In this document: in pieces, positions 1 through 8,277 of the stretch
Layout: the number at the start of each line of letters is the position of its first letter
Numbering within the stretch: position 1 is the first letter of the stretch
Origin: Clostridiales bacterium
GTDB taxonomy: Bacteria; Bacillota; Clostridia; Oscillospirales; Acutalibacteraceae
Assembly: GCA_022799115.1 (NCBI GenBank)
Contig: JAAWNT010000018.1
Coordinates: forward strand, 1-42,502
Direction: 5' to 3'
Length of the DNA stretch: 42,502 nucleotides
Program-made: the position numbers and the translations under genes
The notes under the pieces: model-generated
Database searches by the model: none
Seen by the model: the letters and a program-made list of their open reading frames with translations, nothing else
Told to the model about the DNA's origin: nothing

Positions 1-306
1 ATGATGGCGATTTGAACGGCGAAGACGTTCACTCTGAGCCATCATTCCGCTAGGCTACACTTAGAAGACCCGCCGCAGCGACCTTCAGGGGTTCTCCAAG
101 GGGGTGAAACCCCATTGGACGCACTCTTTGCGTACTTTCCTTGCGCAAGAGAAAGTACGTGCCCCCGCGGCATGAGCGGGTACAATAGAACAAAAAGGAT
201 CTATGGCAAAACAACAAGTTGGGAAACCAACAAAAACCACCCAATAAGGCTTCAAAAAAAACACAACCAACAACAAGTCACTAAATAAGAAATAAAAAAA
301 GGTATG
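1..306. other. Intergenic segment rich in inverted repeats, no gene seen
   Basis: No open frame here looks like a protein. The first 45 bases form nested inverted repeats: ATGATGGC at 1-8 pairs with GCCATCAT at 38-45, and inside it GAACG (14-18) pairs with CGTTC (26-30). Around 129-160 a CGTACTTTC arm pairs with AAAGTACG across a CTTGCGCAAG palindrome. This could be the 3' end of a transcript from outside the window, a small structured RNA, or a dispersed repeat; the sequence alone does not decide. Confidence 0.4.
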
Positions 307-333
307 AAAAAGGGGGCTTACGCCCCCCTTTTT
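307..333 (-). terminator. Rho-independent terminator of aroF
   Basis: A GC-only stem (GGGGGC / GCCCCC) with a four-base loop is followed on the minus strand by five T residues. It begins directly at the aroF stop codon, so it almost certainly ends that transcript. Confidence 0.85.
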
Positions 334-1345
334 AAATACCGCGCTGCACAGCCTGTGCAACAATTTTAATCCGCTCAAAGAGCGATTGATACCCCTCCGG
401 CGTAAGCTGCTGCGCCGCGTCCGACATGGCGCTCTTCGGATCCGGATGGACCTCAATAATCAGCCCGTCCGCTCCGGCGGCCACTGCCGCCATCGAAAGA
501 GCGGCGATGTATGCGCTCTTCCCCGCGGCGTGGGACGGGTCCACGATTACCGGCAGGCAGCTGCGCTCCTTGATGACCGGCACCGCCGCAATATCCAGGG
601 TGTTCCGGGTAGCCGTCTCAAAGGTGCGGATTCCCCGTTCGCACAGCACCACGTTATAGTTTCCCTCGCTCATGATATACTCGGCGGCATCCAGCCATTC
701 CTCAATGGTGGAGGAAATGCCCCGCTTCAGCAATACTGGCACCTTACTGCGCCCCACCTCCCGCAGCAGACGGAAATTCTGCATGTTGCGGGCCCCGATT
801 TGGAACATATCGCAGTATTTGGCGGCCACGTCAAGCTGATCCGCCGCGATCACCTCGCTGACCACCTTGAGTCCGGTGGCGTCCGCCGCTTTGCGCAGCA
901 TCTTGAATCCCTCGTCCTCCATTCCCTGAAAGGAATAGGGGGAGGTACGCGGCTTGTAGGCCCCGCCTCGCAGGAACTTGGCTCCCGCCGCCTTGACCCC
1001 CAGGGCCGCCTGCATAATCTGGTCCTCGCTCTCCACCGCGCAGGGGCCGGCCATCATGGCCAGCGCATTCCCGCCGATCTCCTGATCCCCCACGCGGGCA
1101 ATTCTCCCTTCCGGGCAGATATCCCGGCTTGCCAGCTTATAGCTGTGCATGATGGGCACGCACTTTTCCACGCCGTCCATCAGTTCCAAATTGACGTCTC
1201 CCAGCTTGGCCTTGTCTCCGATGATGCCGATGATGGTGGCCGCCGATCCGTTGGAGATGTGCACCCCCAGCCCGTGCTTGCTGAGCACCTCGGATATATT
1301 CTCAATGTCCCGCTCTTTGGCAGACGATTTCATAACGATAATCAT
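332..1345 (-). CDS. aroF: 3-deoxy-7-phosphoheptulonate (DAHP) synthase, type I-beta
   Basis: Condenses phosphoenolpyruvate and erythrose 4-phosphate, the first step of the shikimate pathway to aromatic amino acids, in the cytosol. The 337-residue protein has an N-terminal ferredoxin-like regulatory region (about residues 1-70, MIIVMKSSA start) and then the TIM barrel, with AGPCAVES at 99-106 and the PEP-binding RGGAYKPRTSPYSFQG stretch at about 126-141. The N-terminal extension is typical of the I-beta class found in Firmicutes and Thermotoga. The start was placed at the ATG at 1343-1345, preceded by AAAGGAAG; a longer frame reaching 1390 lacks a ribosome binding site. It is a single-gene unit with its own terminator and no other aromatic genes nearby. 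Confidence 0.95.
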   Translation of the reverse strand: MIIVMKSSAKERDIENISEVLSKHGLGVHISNGSAATIIGIIGDKAKLGDVNLELMDGVEKCVPIMHSYKLASRDICPEGRIARVGDQEIGGNALAMMAGPCAVESEDQIMQAALGVKAAGAKFLRGGAYKPRTSPYSFQGMEDEGFKMLRKAADATGLKVVSEVIAADQLDVAAKYCDMFQIGARNMQNFRLLREVGRSKVPVLLKRGISSTIEEWLDAAEYIMSEGNYNVVLCERGIRTFETATRNTLDIAAVPVIKERSCLPVIVDPSHAAGKSAYIAALSMAAVAAGADGLIIEVHPDPKSAMSDAAQQLTPEGYQSLFERIKIVAQAVQRGI

Positions 1346-1425
1346 GGATGATGTTCTTCCTTTCTGTTCCCCATTGGGGAGATTGCCCACCCGCCGGGCT
1401 TCTCCAAGTGGAATGGGACAGCATT

Positions 1426-1455
1426 ATTATAGCACACACTGTGGCAAAACCGCAA
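1426..1455 (-). promoter_or_regulatory. Probable sigma-A promoter of aroF
   Basis: On the minus strand a perfect TATAAT (1426-1431) lies 18 bp from a weak -35 TTGCGG (1450-1455), about 80 bp upstream of the aroF start codon. Confidence 0.5.
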
Positions 1456-1511
1456 TGGAGCACAAATTCTTTTCCTCTCCCCGGCACACGATCTTTCTCA
1501 GAGCGGACGGC

Positions 1512-1572
1512 ATAAAAAAAGGAACCCCATCTCAAGCGCAGTCCGCCAAAGAAGGGGTTCCTCTGTTTTTTC
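1512..1572 (-). terminator. Bidirectional-looking terminator downstream of the Nudix gene
   Basis: AGGAACCCC (1521-1529) pairs with GGGGTTCCT (about 1555-1563). A run of A lies on the left (T on the minus strand) and a run of T on the right, so it could work in both directions. It lies just past the Nudix stop codon. Confidence 0.8.
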
Positions 1573-1580
1573 CGGGGAAA

Positions 1581-2312
1581 TTATTTTTCTCCATCCCGGC
1601 TCTGCTGTAAAATCCACTTTTCCGCCGCTTTGAGCACGCGGATATCGTTGTCGTAGCGAAACAGCTTGACGGCCTCAAAAAAAGTGGCCCAGCGGAAATG
1701 ATCGATCTCCGTCCGCTGTAGGGTAATCCGGCTCTGTCCGCTTTGAGCGAGAAAAAACACCACCTGTTTTTTGATGCGTCCAAAGGGGCGGTACAGGCTG
1801 GTTTCCCGAAATCCGCTGAGAATTTCAATGTGCAGCCCCGTTTCCTCGCGCACCTCCCGAATGGCGGTCTGTTCCTCGGTCTCGCCCTTTTCCATATGCC
1901 CTTTGGGAAATCCCCAATGGCGTCCGTTTTTATTCTTCACCAGCAAAAAGCGGAGATCTCTCCCCTCCTGCCGAAACACCACCGCACCGCAGGACTTTTC
2001 ATACAGGCACATCAGACGATGCGAGGGCTTTCCCTCCGTGACGCTCAATGCGGCGGAAAGTTCCGGCGCATAGTAAACGCTGCCCTCCGGAGCCACGATA
2101 TAACGTTCCTGAATCCCCTTGTCCACAATGGCGATCACCATGCCCTGCGCCTGTTTTTTTCCCTTTGGGAATCCGATGGTGTACGCCTTCTTTTGGGACG
2201 CGGATGCACCCTGCCCGATTATGGTTGCGGTGTGCAGAATCCGCGCTGCGTCCGGCTTTCCCGCCAAAGACGCGGCATCCTCCATGGCTACCTCTACATG
2301 CTTGCCCAGCAT
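1581..2312 (-). CDS. Nudix hydrolase with an N-terminal inorganic-pyrophosphatase-like domain
   Basis: A 243-residue protein whose second half is a Nudix hydrolase. The Nudix box fits the consensus exactly between G138 and L160 (GHMEKGE, then REVREETGL), and the HWGFPKGH context resembles diadenosine polyphosphate (Ap4A-type) hydrolases of the MutT family. The first 95 residues are a separate domain. MVIAIVDK...RYIVAPEG (about 58-77) and the MLGK start resemble the short pyrophosphatase-like proteins of Firmicutes (GKVIAI...WVVAPEG), but the metal-binding aspartates of true pyrophosphatases are not evident. The ATG at 2310-2312 is the first one after an in-frame TGA, and GAAGGGA lies about 15 nt upstream, which is long. 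The Nudix fold is certain; the substrate is unknown. Confidence 0.85.
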   Translation of the reverse strand: MLGKHVEVAMEDAASLAGKPDAARILHTATIIGQGASASQKKAYTIGFPKGKKQAQGMVIAIVDKGIQERYIVAPEGSVYYAPELSAALSVTEGKPSHRLMCLYEKSCGAVVFRQEGRDLRFLLVKNKNGRHWGFPKGHMEKGETEEQTAIREVREETGLHIEILSGFRETSLYRPFGRIKKQVVFFLAQSGQSRITLQRTEIDHFRWATFFEAVKLFRYDNDIRVLKAAEKWILQQSRDGEK

Positions 2313-2483
2313 CTTTGCACATCACCGTCCCTTCTTTATTTTTATTGTACCGTCGTGCCGGGGCAAATTCAAGTTAAAATTTGGAAACAATCACAAAATC
2401 GTTTCCTCTTGGCGCTGCCAATCGTCCAACTCGCGCCATGACTTCCCCTTGGACGATTTTTCTCGGATTCCCCCTGTTTGCTC

Positions 2484-2512
2484 TTGCCGTTTCCAGTCTT
2501 TTTTCGTATACT
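2484..2512 (+). promoter_or_regulatory. Probable sigma-A promoter of the EEP-family gene
   Basis: TTGCCG (2484-2489), a 17-bp spacer and TATACT (2507-2512), about 100 bp upstream of the start at 2612. Confidence 0.55.
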
Positions 2513-2611
2513 TATGGCATGTTTAAGGGATCATCCAACCGAAAAAATCCTTTCCATCGGGGAATTCCCCATTCCATATCTGGATTGTATGAATAGAAAG
2601 AAGGCATATGT

Positions 2612-3394
2612 ATGAATCGTTCTCCTCTCTCCCTACAGGTCGTCACCTTCAACATCCGCTATGACTGCGGCCTGGACGGGAACAACAACTTCTGCTTCCG
2701 CAAACCCCTGATTGAAGAAACCATTCGGCGGGAGCGCCCCGAAATCATCGGATTTCAGGAGGCGCTTCCCCATATGATGGACTGGCTGCGGGAAACTCTT
2801 ACCGAGTATCATGTGGTGGGCTGCGGGCGGAGCGCGGATTATGGGGATGAGCATATGGCGGTTGCCTACCGGAAGGACTGCCTGGAACTGCTGGGCTTAT
2901 CCACCTTCTGGCTGTCGTCCACGCCGGAGGCGCCCGGCTCCCGCTATGAGGATCAAAGCGACAATCCGCGTATCTGCACCTGCGCCACACTAAAACACCG
3001 GGAACACACCAAACCGTTTCGGGTCTACGTCACCCATCTGGACGACCGAACCGCGTCGGCCCGGCTAAAAGGAATTTCACTCGTCTTATCTCATATGGAT
3101 TGGGACCGGGTTTCCCAATGCATGCCCTCCATTTTGATGGGAGATTTCAACGCGCATCCCTCCGACCCGGAGCTTGCGCCGCTTTTCCAGCATCCCGGGT
3201 TGCGGGATATCACCGGGGACATTCCCTATACCTTTCACGAGTTCGGTAATGAGGCCGCCTTTGAAAAGCTGGATTATCTCTTTCTCACCAAGGAATGGAG
3301 CGCAACTCAGGTAACCCTTTGGACCGACTGCCGCAACGGGGTGTATCTTTCCGACCACTACCCCGTCAGCGCCCGCCTGGAATGGGAGGATTAA
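2612..3394 (+). CDS. Endonuclease/exonuclease/phosphatase (EEP) family protein
   Basis: A 260-residue, single-domain, cytosolic-looking hydrolase of the DNase I/exonuclease III/sphingomyelinase fold. The motifs appear in the expected order: N14 in VTFNIR, E50 in GFQEALP, H142 in VTHLDD, D178 and N180 in MGDFNAHPSD, DY in KLDYLF (about 220-224), and the catalytic SDH at 247-249. No signal peptide or extra domain is visible. The family covers metal-dependent phosphodiesterases acting on nucleic acids, phosphoinositides or sphingomyelin, and the substrate cannot be read from sequence. The start ATG follows AGAAGG. It appears to be a single-gene unit. Confidence 0.9.
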   Translation: MNRSPLSLQVVTFNIRYDCGLDGNNNFCFRKPLIEETIRRERPEIIGFQEALPHMMDWLRETLTEYHVVGCGRSADYGDEHMAVAYRKDCLELLGLSTFWLSSTPEAPGSRYEDQSDNPRICTCATLKHREHTKPFRVYVTHLDDRTASARLKGISLVLSHMDWDRVSQCMPSILMGDFNAHPSDPELAPLFQHPGLRDITGDIPYTFHEFGNEAAFEKLDYLFLTKEWSATQVTLWTDCRNGVYLSDHYPVSARLEWED

Positions 3395-3716
3395 TCCCCG
3401 TTTGGGTCCGGCTGTCCGGCTCTTTCTTTTCTATATAAAAAGAGAGGGAAGAGAGGCTCCCCTTTACTCTTGTTCCTTTTCATGCTATAATCCCTTTTGG
3501 AACAACAATTTTTTGTGTAATTCATCACATTGATACCATCTTTCGGCGCCTGGCCAAACTCTTTTTTTCGTGAAAGGATCGGACCGCGGCGCCGAATGGC
3601 CTTCAAAAAAAGGAAGGGGATTTCATTCGTGGGCGTAAACCGTCTGCCTCGCCCGCTTGTTGGGCGCGTTGATTTCCCTGCAATCCATTCCATCATTCTC
3701 TGAAAGGGGACAAAGC
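3395..3716 (+). other. Intergenic region with a 9-bp inverted repeat upstream of the mannosyltransferase gene
   Basis: No gene is visible. TTCGGCGCC at 3542-3550 is repeated in inverted form (GGCGCCGAA) at 3588-3596 with a 37-bp gap, so the mRNA leader could fold into a long-stemmed structure. An AT-rich stretch around 3428-3500 may hold the promoter, but no convincing -35/-10 pair was found. Confidence 0.35.
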
Positions 3717-4916
3717 ATGCAAACCAAGAACAATATATCGGGCCATTCCAAGGCGGTCAACGGCGTGTTTCTCATCTTGATTACCATCGCCGCGCTGCTA
3801 CTGCGCCTTTTTTTATTCCCGCTGGAGTCGGGCGATTACCATCAATTCCTAAAGGGGTGGTTCGCCACGCTGAAAGAAAACGGCGGACTGGCGGCAATTG
3901 GAATGAACATCGGCGACTATATGCCGCCGTATTTTTATATTCTCGCCCTGCTCACCTACCTGCCTTTTCCAGATCTTTGGTGCATTAAGGCGGTCTCCTG
4001 TCTTGCGGATCTTGCATTGGCGTTTTTTATCATGCGCATTGTAGATCTTCGCTATCCGGGCAGGCCCCATGGCCTGATGGCTTATTCCGTGGTGCTTTTT
4101 CTCCCCTCTGTGTTTCTCAACTCCGCCGCCTGGGGACAGTGCGACGCCATGTTCACCACGGCGCTGGTTGCATGTGTGTACTACCTTTTGGTCAACCGGC
4201 CCAACCGCGCGGTGCTTTTCTTTAGCGTCGCCTTTGTACTGAAATTGCAGGCCGTCTTTTTGGCTCCATTCCTGCTTCTTCTGGTTCTGAAGAAAACCAT
4301 TCGGCTGCGAAGCCTGGCGATCCTTCCCGCCGTATATCTGCTTTCCATTCTGCCCGCCGCCCTGATGGGACGAAACTTCTGGGAGCTGCTGACGGTATAC
4401 GTGGCCCAATCCCAAATCTATTCCAGCCTGTGCCTGGCTTTGCCTAATCTATATTCCCTGCTTAACGGCACGGTGTCGGAGCCGGTGAGCAAAGCGGGGG
4501 TCATCTTCGCAGGCGGCGTGATCCTGATGCTGTTGTACGCGCTTTATCGGAAATCCTTTGTAATGAATCCGGAAATCCTGGTCACGCTGGCGCTGCTGTC
4601 CGCCATTCTGACCCCCTTCATCCTTCCCCATATGCATGAAAGATACTACTATGCCGCGGACCTTTTCAGCGTGGTGTTCGCCTTTTATTTTCCAAAAAAG
4701 TGGTATGTCGCGGCCATCCTGTGCATTACTTCCGCCTGTGCGGCCACGCAGTTTTTGTTTAATCCCACCTTATATCCCCAGGAGCTGCTGGCGGTCGCCG
4801 TGCTGATCGCTCTGATTGCAACGTTTCAGCATCTTTGGGCGCTTATCTCCAGACATCCCCTGCCGGTATCGGAGCCCCTCTCCGGCCCGGCCTGTCCGCC
4901 TCGGGAAGAAGGCTGA
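3717..4916 (+). CDS. Gpi18-like integral membrane mannosyltransferase (GT-C fold)
   Basis: A 399-residue polytopic membrane protein with about ten hydrophobic segments. It resembles the bacterial proteins related to eukaryotic GPI mannosyltransferase Gpi18/PIG-V (COG5542-like). The N-terminal loop carries the acidic SGDYHQFLKGW segment and then NIGDYMPPYFYIL, where a GT-C enzyme is expected to bind its lipid-linked sugar and metal. Further down are AWGQCDAMFT, LPNLYSLL and LPHMHERYYY, also common in this family. The likely role is sugar transfer from a polyprenyl-phosphate donor on the outer membrane face; the acceptor is unknown. The start at 3717 follows GAAAGGGGA; the upstream in-frame ATG at 3657 has no ribosome binding site. 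It converges with tspO and shares a terminator with it. Confidence 0.8.
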   Translation: MQTKNNISGHSKAVNGVFLILITIAALLLRLFLFPLESGDYHQFLKGWFATLKENGGLAAIGMNIGDYMPPYFYILALLTYLPFPDLWCIKAVSCLADLALAFFIMRIVDLRYPGRPHGLMAYSVVLFLPSVFLNSAAWGQCDAMFTTALVACVYYLLVNRPNRAVLFFSVAFVLKLQAVFLAPFLLLLVLKKTIRLRSLAILPAVYLLSILPAALMGRNFWELLTVYVAQSQIYSSLCLALPNLYSLLNGTVSEPVSKAGVIFAGGVILMLLYALYRKSFVMNPEILVTLALLSAILTPFILPHMHERYYYAADLFSVVFAFYFPKKWYVAAILCITSACAATQFLFNPTLYPQELLAVAVLIALIATFQHLWALISRHPLPVSEPLSGPACPPREEG

Positions 4917-4995
4917 CCACCCCGGACTTGCCGTACTTCAGAGAAACACTGGCAATGACGGCACGGAATTTCGCTGGGTTTTATAACTACCAAGG

Positions 4996-5030
4996 CAAAA
5001 AGAGGAACCCCTGTGGGGTTCCTCTTTTTT
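4996..5030. terminator. Bidirectional terminator between the mannosyltransferase gene and tspO
   Basis: A near-perfect palindrome, AAAGAGGAACCCC / GGGGTTCCTCTTT, with a three-base loop, A-rich on the left and T-rich on the right. The tspO stop codon (5029-5031) lies on its edge. The stem core GGAACCCC is the same as in the terminator at 1521. Confidence 0.9.
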
Positions 5031-5499
5031 AGTTGAGCAATGCCACTCCAATGTTTAAATAGGCGGCGAAGGTCACCCACAATAAATAGGGAACCAACAG
5101 CCAGGCCGCCGCTTTGTTCACCTTGGCAAACATAGCGATGGTAACTAGGATCAACACCCACAGCACTAAAAGCACCGCAAACGCCAGCCAATAGCTCTTC
5201 ATATTGAAAAATACCAAGGACCACAAGAAATTCACCACCAGCTGCACCCCGTAAATGGTAAGCGGAGTGAGCCGCCCGCTGCCGCCGTTCTTCCAAACCA
5301 GATAGGAGGCAATCCCCATCATGATAAACAGAAGGTTCCACACCACGGGGAACAGCCATCCGGGGGGAGACAGCGGCGGCCGGTTCAGTTCCCCGTATTC
5401 GGTCATAGCCCCCATGGTGGCCAACGCGGTTCCTCCTCCAATCAGCACCACAGGGATCAACACCGCGATAAGCAGCGGTTTCCAATCAAATTTTTTCAA
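5029..5499 (-). CDS. tspO: TspO/MBR family tryptophan-rich sensory protein
   Basis: A 156-residue membrane protein with five hydrophobic helices, the size and layout of bacterial TspO (translocator protein/peripheral benzodiazepine receptor family). Family signatures include the helix 1-2 loop NRPPLSPPGWLFPVVWNLLF (about 39-58), the NFLWSLVFF motif in helix 3, and WVTFAAYLN near the C-terminus. TspO proteins bind tetrapyrroles such as protoporphyrin IX and have been linked to stress signalling; no heme genes are adjacent here. The start is a TTG at 5497-5499 preceded by AAAGGAGAG; no ATG lies near the conserved N-terminus. Confidence 0.92.
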   Translation of the reverse strand: MKKFDWKPLLIAVLIPVVLIGGGTALATMGAMTEYGELNRPPLSPPGWLFPVVWNLLFIMMGIASYLVWKNGGSGRLTPLTIYGVQLVVNFLWSLVFFNMKSYWLAFAVLLVLWVLILVTIAMFAKVNKAAAWLLVPYLLWVTFAAYLNIGVALLN

Positions 5500-5599
5500 A
5501 ACCCGTCTCTCTCCTTTCGCCCTCGATCTTTATTTTATAGTTTACTTTCAAAGGCGGGTTTTTATGCGCGAAAAAAGTGCGATTGTTGGAGTTTATTTT

Positions 5600-5665
5600 A
5601 TTAAAAAAAAGAAATAGCCCCGGTAAGAAGGGGAAGATCTTCCACATTTCTCACCGGGACTGTTA
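5600..5665 (-). terminator. Terminator of the phosphoglucomutase gene
   Basis: AGCCCCGGTAAGAA pairs imperfectly with TTCTCACCGGGACT around 5616-5662, followed on the minus strand by a T-rich tract (5600-5615). It lies just past the stop codon at 5677. Confidence 0.75.
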
Positions 5666-5676
5666 AAAACACGCTA

Positions 5677-7392
5677 TTATGATTGAATGATGCCGGTCAT
5701 CTCGTCAGCCAATTGTTTGGTGATAGCGGCGGCGTCCTGTTCGTCGGCGCCCACGCTGGTGACATACACCTTAATTTTGGGTTCCGTACCGGAGGGACGT
5801 ACAATCGCGGCGGCTCCGCCCTCCAAAAAATAGGAGAGCACGTTGGACTTGGGCAGTTTGATCTCCTCTTCCAAGCCGGTAGTGAGATCAACCGCTTTGG
5901 ATTGCTGATAATCGGCGGTGCGCACCACCTTGCGGCCCGCGATGGAATCCGGAGGATTTTTCCGCAGAGAGCCCATTACCTGCTGCATCTTCTCCATACC
6001 CGCCGCCCCTTCAAAGGCAAAGTTCAGGGTGGTGTTCTGATAATATCCATATTCCGCATACAGTTCGTTCATCACGTCGCTGAGCGATTTGCCCTGCATC
6101 CGGTAATAGGCGGCCATTTCGCAAATCAGCATAGAAGCCACCACCGCGTCCTTATCACGCACATAGGTGCCCGCCAGATATCCGTAGCTTTCTTCAAAGC
6201 CGAACACGTACCGGTCGGCCTCACCCGCCTGCTCCAGATTAAGAATCTGTTCGCCGATGTATTTAAATCCGGTCAGCACGTTGCGCAGCTCACAGCCGTA
6301 TTTTTCCGCAATGCGGGTTACCATCTCGCTGGTGACGATGGTTTTTACCGCCACGGGACGTTCCGGCAGAGTTCCCGCCTGCTTTCGGCAGGACAGGATA
6401 TAATGGATCAGCATAATGCCGGTTTCATTGCCGGTCATCAGGCGGTATCCCTCCCCCTGCTTAACGGCGATGCCCACTCGGTCGCTGTCCGGGTCTGTAG
6501 CCAGCACCAGGTCGGGTTTTTGTTTGTCCGCCAGCTTGAGAGCCAGCTCCAGGGCTTCCCGGAATTCCGGGTTCGGATAAGGACAAGTGGGGAAATTGCC
6601 GTCCGGATTCTCCTGCTCGGGCACCACCGACACGTCGTCCACGCCGATGCGCTGTAAAATCCTGCGCACCAGCTTGTTGCCCGCGCCGTTTAAGGGGGTG
6701 TATACCACCTTGAGGCCCGCGCCCTTACACACGCCGGGATTGACGCTCTGGGCCTGCACGTTCCCAAGATAGCTCTCCAGCAGATCTTCCCCGATCTCGA
6801 TAATCATGCCGTTTTCCACCGATTGATTAAAGTCGGCCAGATGGACGCCGTTAAACAGATCCACCTTTTGGATCTCCGCATACACATCGCCGGCGGCAAC
6901 ATCGGTCATCTGGCAGCCGTCTGGTCCATAGCACTTATAGCCGTTGTACTTGGCCGGATTATGGCTGGCGGTAATCATTATACCGGACTGACAGCAAAGG
7001 CTACGCACCGCAAAGGAGAGCAGCGGCGTGGGCTGCAGCTCCTTGGCAAGATACGCCTTGACCCCGTTGGCAGCCAGAACCCGGGCGGATTCCTCCGCAA
7101 ACAGCTTGGCCTTGATCCGGGAATCGTAGGCGATTGCCACTGCGGGGTTATCATAGCGGGACTTCAGATAATTCGCAAGCCCCTGCGTGGTTTGGCGAAC
7201 CGTATATATATTCATACGATTGGTTCCCGCGCCGATTACGCCCCTCAGCCCGGCGGTCCCGAACTCCAGTTCCCGGTAGAACCGGTCGTAGATTCCGTCC
7301 TCGTCCTTAGAGATGCTTTGAAGCTCCTCCATCAGGTCGGGATCTCCCGTAGCGCGGTTTCTCCATAATTCATACAATTCCTTGACAGACAT
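5677..7392 (-). CDS. pgcA: Phosphoglucomutase/phosphomannomutase (alpha-D-phosphohexomutase)
   Basis: Interconverts hexose 1- and 6-phosphates (glucose and/or mannose), feeding nucleotide-sugar and cell-envelope synthesis in the cytosol. The 571-residue protein has all four phosphohexomutase domains: the N-terminal FGTAGLRG signature (44-51), the phosphoserine loop TASHNPAKYNGYK with S143, the metal-binding loop DPDSDRVG (middle of the protein), the sugar-specificity loop GFEESYGYL, and the phosphate-binding RPSGTEPKIKVY near the C-terminus. The length fits the PgcA-type enzyme of Firmicutes. Of three clustered in-frame ATGs, the one at 7390-7392 was chosen because AAAGGA lies 8 nt upstream; the others overlap that site. 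It is a single-gene unit with its own terminator. Whether glucose or mannose is preferred cannot be told. Confidence 0.93.
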   Translation of the reverse strand: MSVKELYELWRNRATGDPDLMEELQSISKDEDGIYDRFYRELEFGTAGLRGVIGAGTNRMNIYTVRQTTQGLANYLKSRYDNPAVAIAYDSRIKAKLFAEESARVLAANGVKAYLAKELQPTPLLSFAVRSLCCQSGIMITASHNPAKYNGYKCYGPDGCQMTDVAAGDVYAEIQKVDLFNGVHLADFNQSVENGMIIEIGEDLLESYLGNVQAQSVNPGVCKGAGLKVVYTPLNGAGNKLVRRILQRIGVDDVSVVPEQENPDGNFPTCPYPNPEFREALELALKLADKQKPDLVLATDPDSDRVGIAVKQGEGYRLMTGNETGIMLIHYILSCRKQAGTLPERPVAVKTIVTSEMVTRIAEKYGCELRNVLTGFKYIGEQILNLEQAGEADRYVFGFEESYGYLAGTYVRDKDAVVASMLICEMAAYYRMQGKSLSDVMNELYAEYGYYQNTTLNFAFEGAAGMEKMQQVMGSLRKNPPDSIAGRKVVRTADYQQSKAVDLTTGLEEEIKLPKSNVLSYFLEGGAAAIVRPSGTEPKIKVYVTSVGADEQDAAAITKQLADEMTGIIQS

Positions 7393-7848
7393 GGGCATCA
7401 TCCTTTCACAACAGATATGATCTCATATTCCCAGGTGCTGTCCGCCGCTCTCCGCCGGGCCTCGGTTTTCGCCCCTTGCAAGGCTCGTCCCGCCGGAGTA
7501 AAAGCGGGAAAGCCGATGCCTGGCCCAACCGGACGCCATGGGCGGAGAAAGGCAAACGCGCTCCGGCGCGCTCCGGTGAATCCCCGCGTTCCAACCTAAC
7601 GCAGACGGAAATTCCGGAAGGCCGGAAAGAATTTACCACTGTCCAGCCAACCGCCGGACAGGATATCTCTTCCCCATCCGGAACGGCGGACAGCCGTAAA
7701 AGGAACCCTTTTCAGGCTCTGAAGGCGTCCCTGCAAAGCCCACGAAGCCGCCGCTAAGAAAGCGGCGGTTCCTAGATTTATACCTATGATTCCTTAATGT
7801 TATTTTACCACATCCATTGGTCGAATTCAATGTTTTTACCACAGAAAG
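7393..7848. other. Intergenic segment without a supported gene
   Basis: GC-rich sequence with several short overlapping open frames on both strands, none protein-like. It holds a GCCGCCGCT / AGCGGCGG inverted repeat at about 7746-7770 and an AAAAGGAACCC motif near 7698 that resembles half of the GGAACCCC terminators elsewhere in the window. Confidence 0.4.
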
Positions 7849-7880
7849 CAAAAAAAGCAGCGGACTACTCCGTTGCTTTT
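7849..7880 (-). terminator. Terminator overlapping the end of the small unknown gene
   Basis: GCAACGGA / TCCGCTGC stem (one mismatch) followed on the minus strand by seven T residues (7850-7856). The TAG stop codon of the gene ending at 7865 lies in the loop. Confidence 0.75.
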
Positions 7881-8092
7881 TGTATATATTTGTCGATTTC
7901 CTGATAGGAGGAAAAGCTTACGTTTTGTCCCATCAAATAGGTAATGCTATAACTGCATTCCTCCAAACTGAAACGGCTCAGGTCCATCTGCAACAGTTGG
8001 CGCAGAGCCTGCGGCCTCATATCCGGGTACTTCAGGCTGGATATATACACGTCGCATCGCTGGGATAGCTCATCCAACAACAAACTCTCCAT
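7865..8092 (-). CDS. Small protein of unknown function
   Basis: A 75-residue, mainly helical, soluble protein beginning MESLLLDELS, with SLKYPDMRPQALRQLL in the middle and SFSSYQEIDKYI near the end. No family was recognised. It is accepted as a gene because AAGGGG lies 8 nt before the ATG at 8090-8092, a terminator sits exactly at its end, and it is divergent from the XRE regulator at 8278, which may control it. A longer in-frame start at 8155 has no ribosome binding site. Confidence 0.6.
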   Translation of the reverse strand: MESLLLDELSQRCDVYISSLKYPDMRPQALRQLLQMDLSRFSLEECSYSITYLMGQNVSFSSYQEIDKYIQKATE

Positions 8093-8277
8093 CTTTAATC
8101 CCCTTATTTCCTTCCCGGCACAAAATCCACTGTCAATCTTTAACGATATGAACAAAATTCATTGTAATCTTATCAGATTTCGGTTCCACCGTCAACTTTT
8201 AGCATTCAAAAAGAAGCAAAAGTATCTTATTAGCCATCAATAATAATGTATACTTTGCAGGAAGGGAACTGATTATA

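Noticed and set aside
386-1351. Long plus-strand open frame of 321 codons
   Set aside because: It lies exactly opposite aroF, whose motifs are all intact; the frame is a high-GC shadow.
5683-6657. Plus-strand frame of 324 codons
   Set aside because: Antisense to the phosphoglucomutase gene with no recognisable motif or ribosome binding site.
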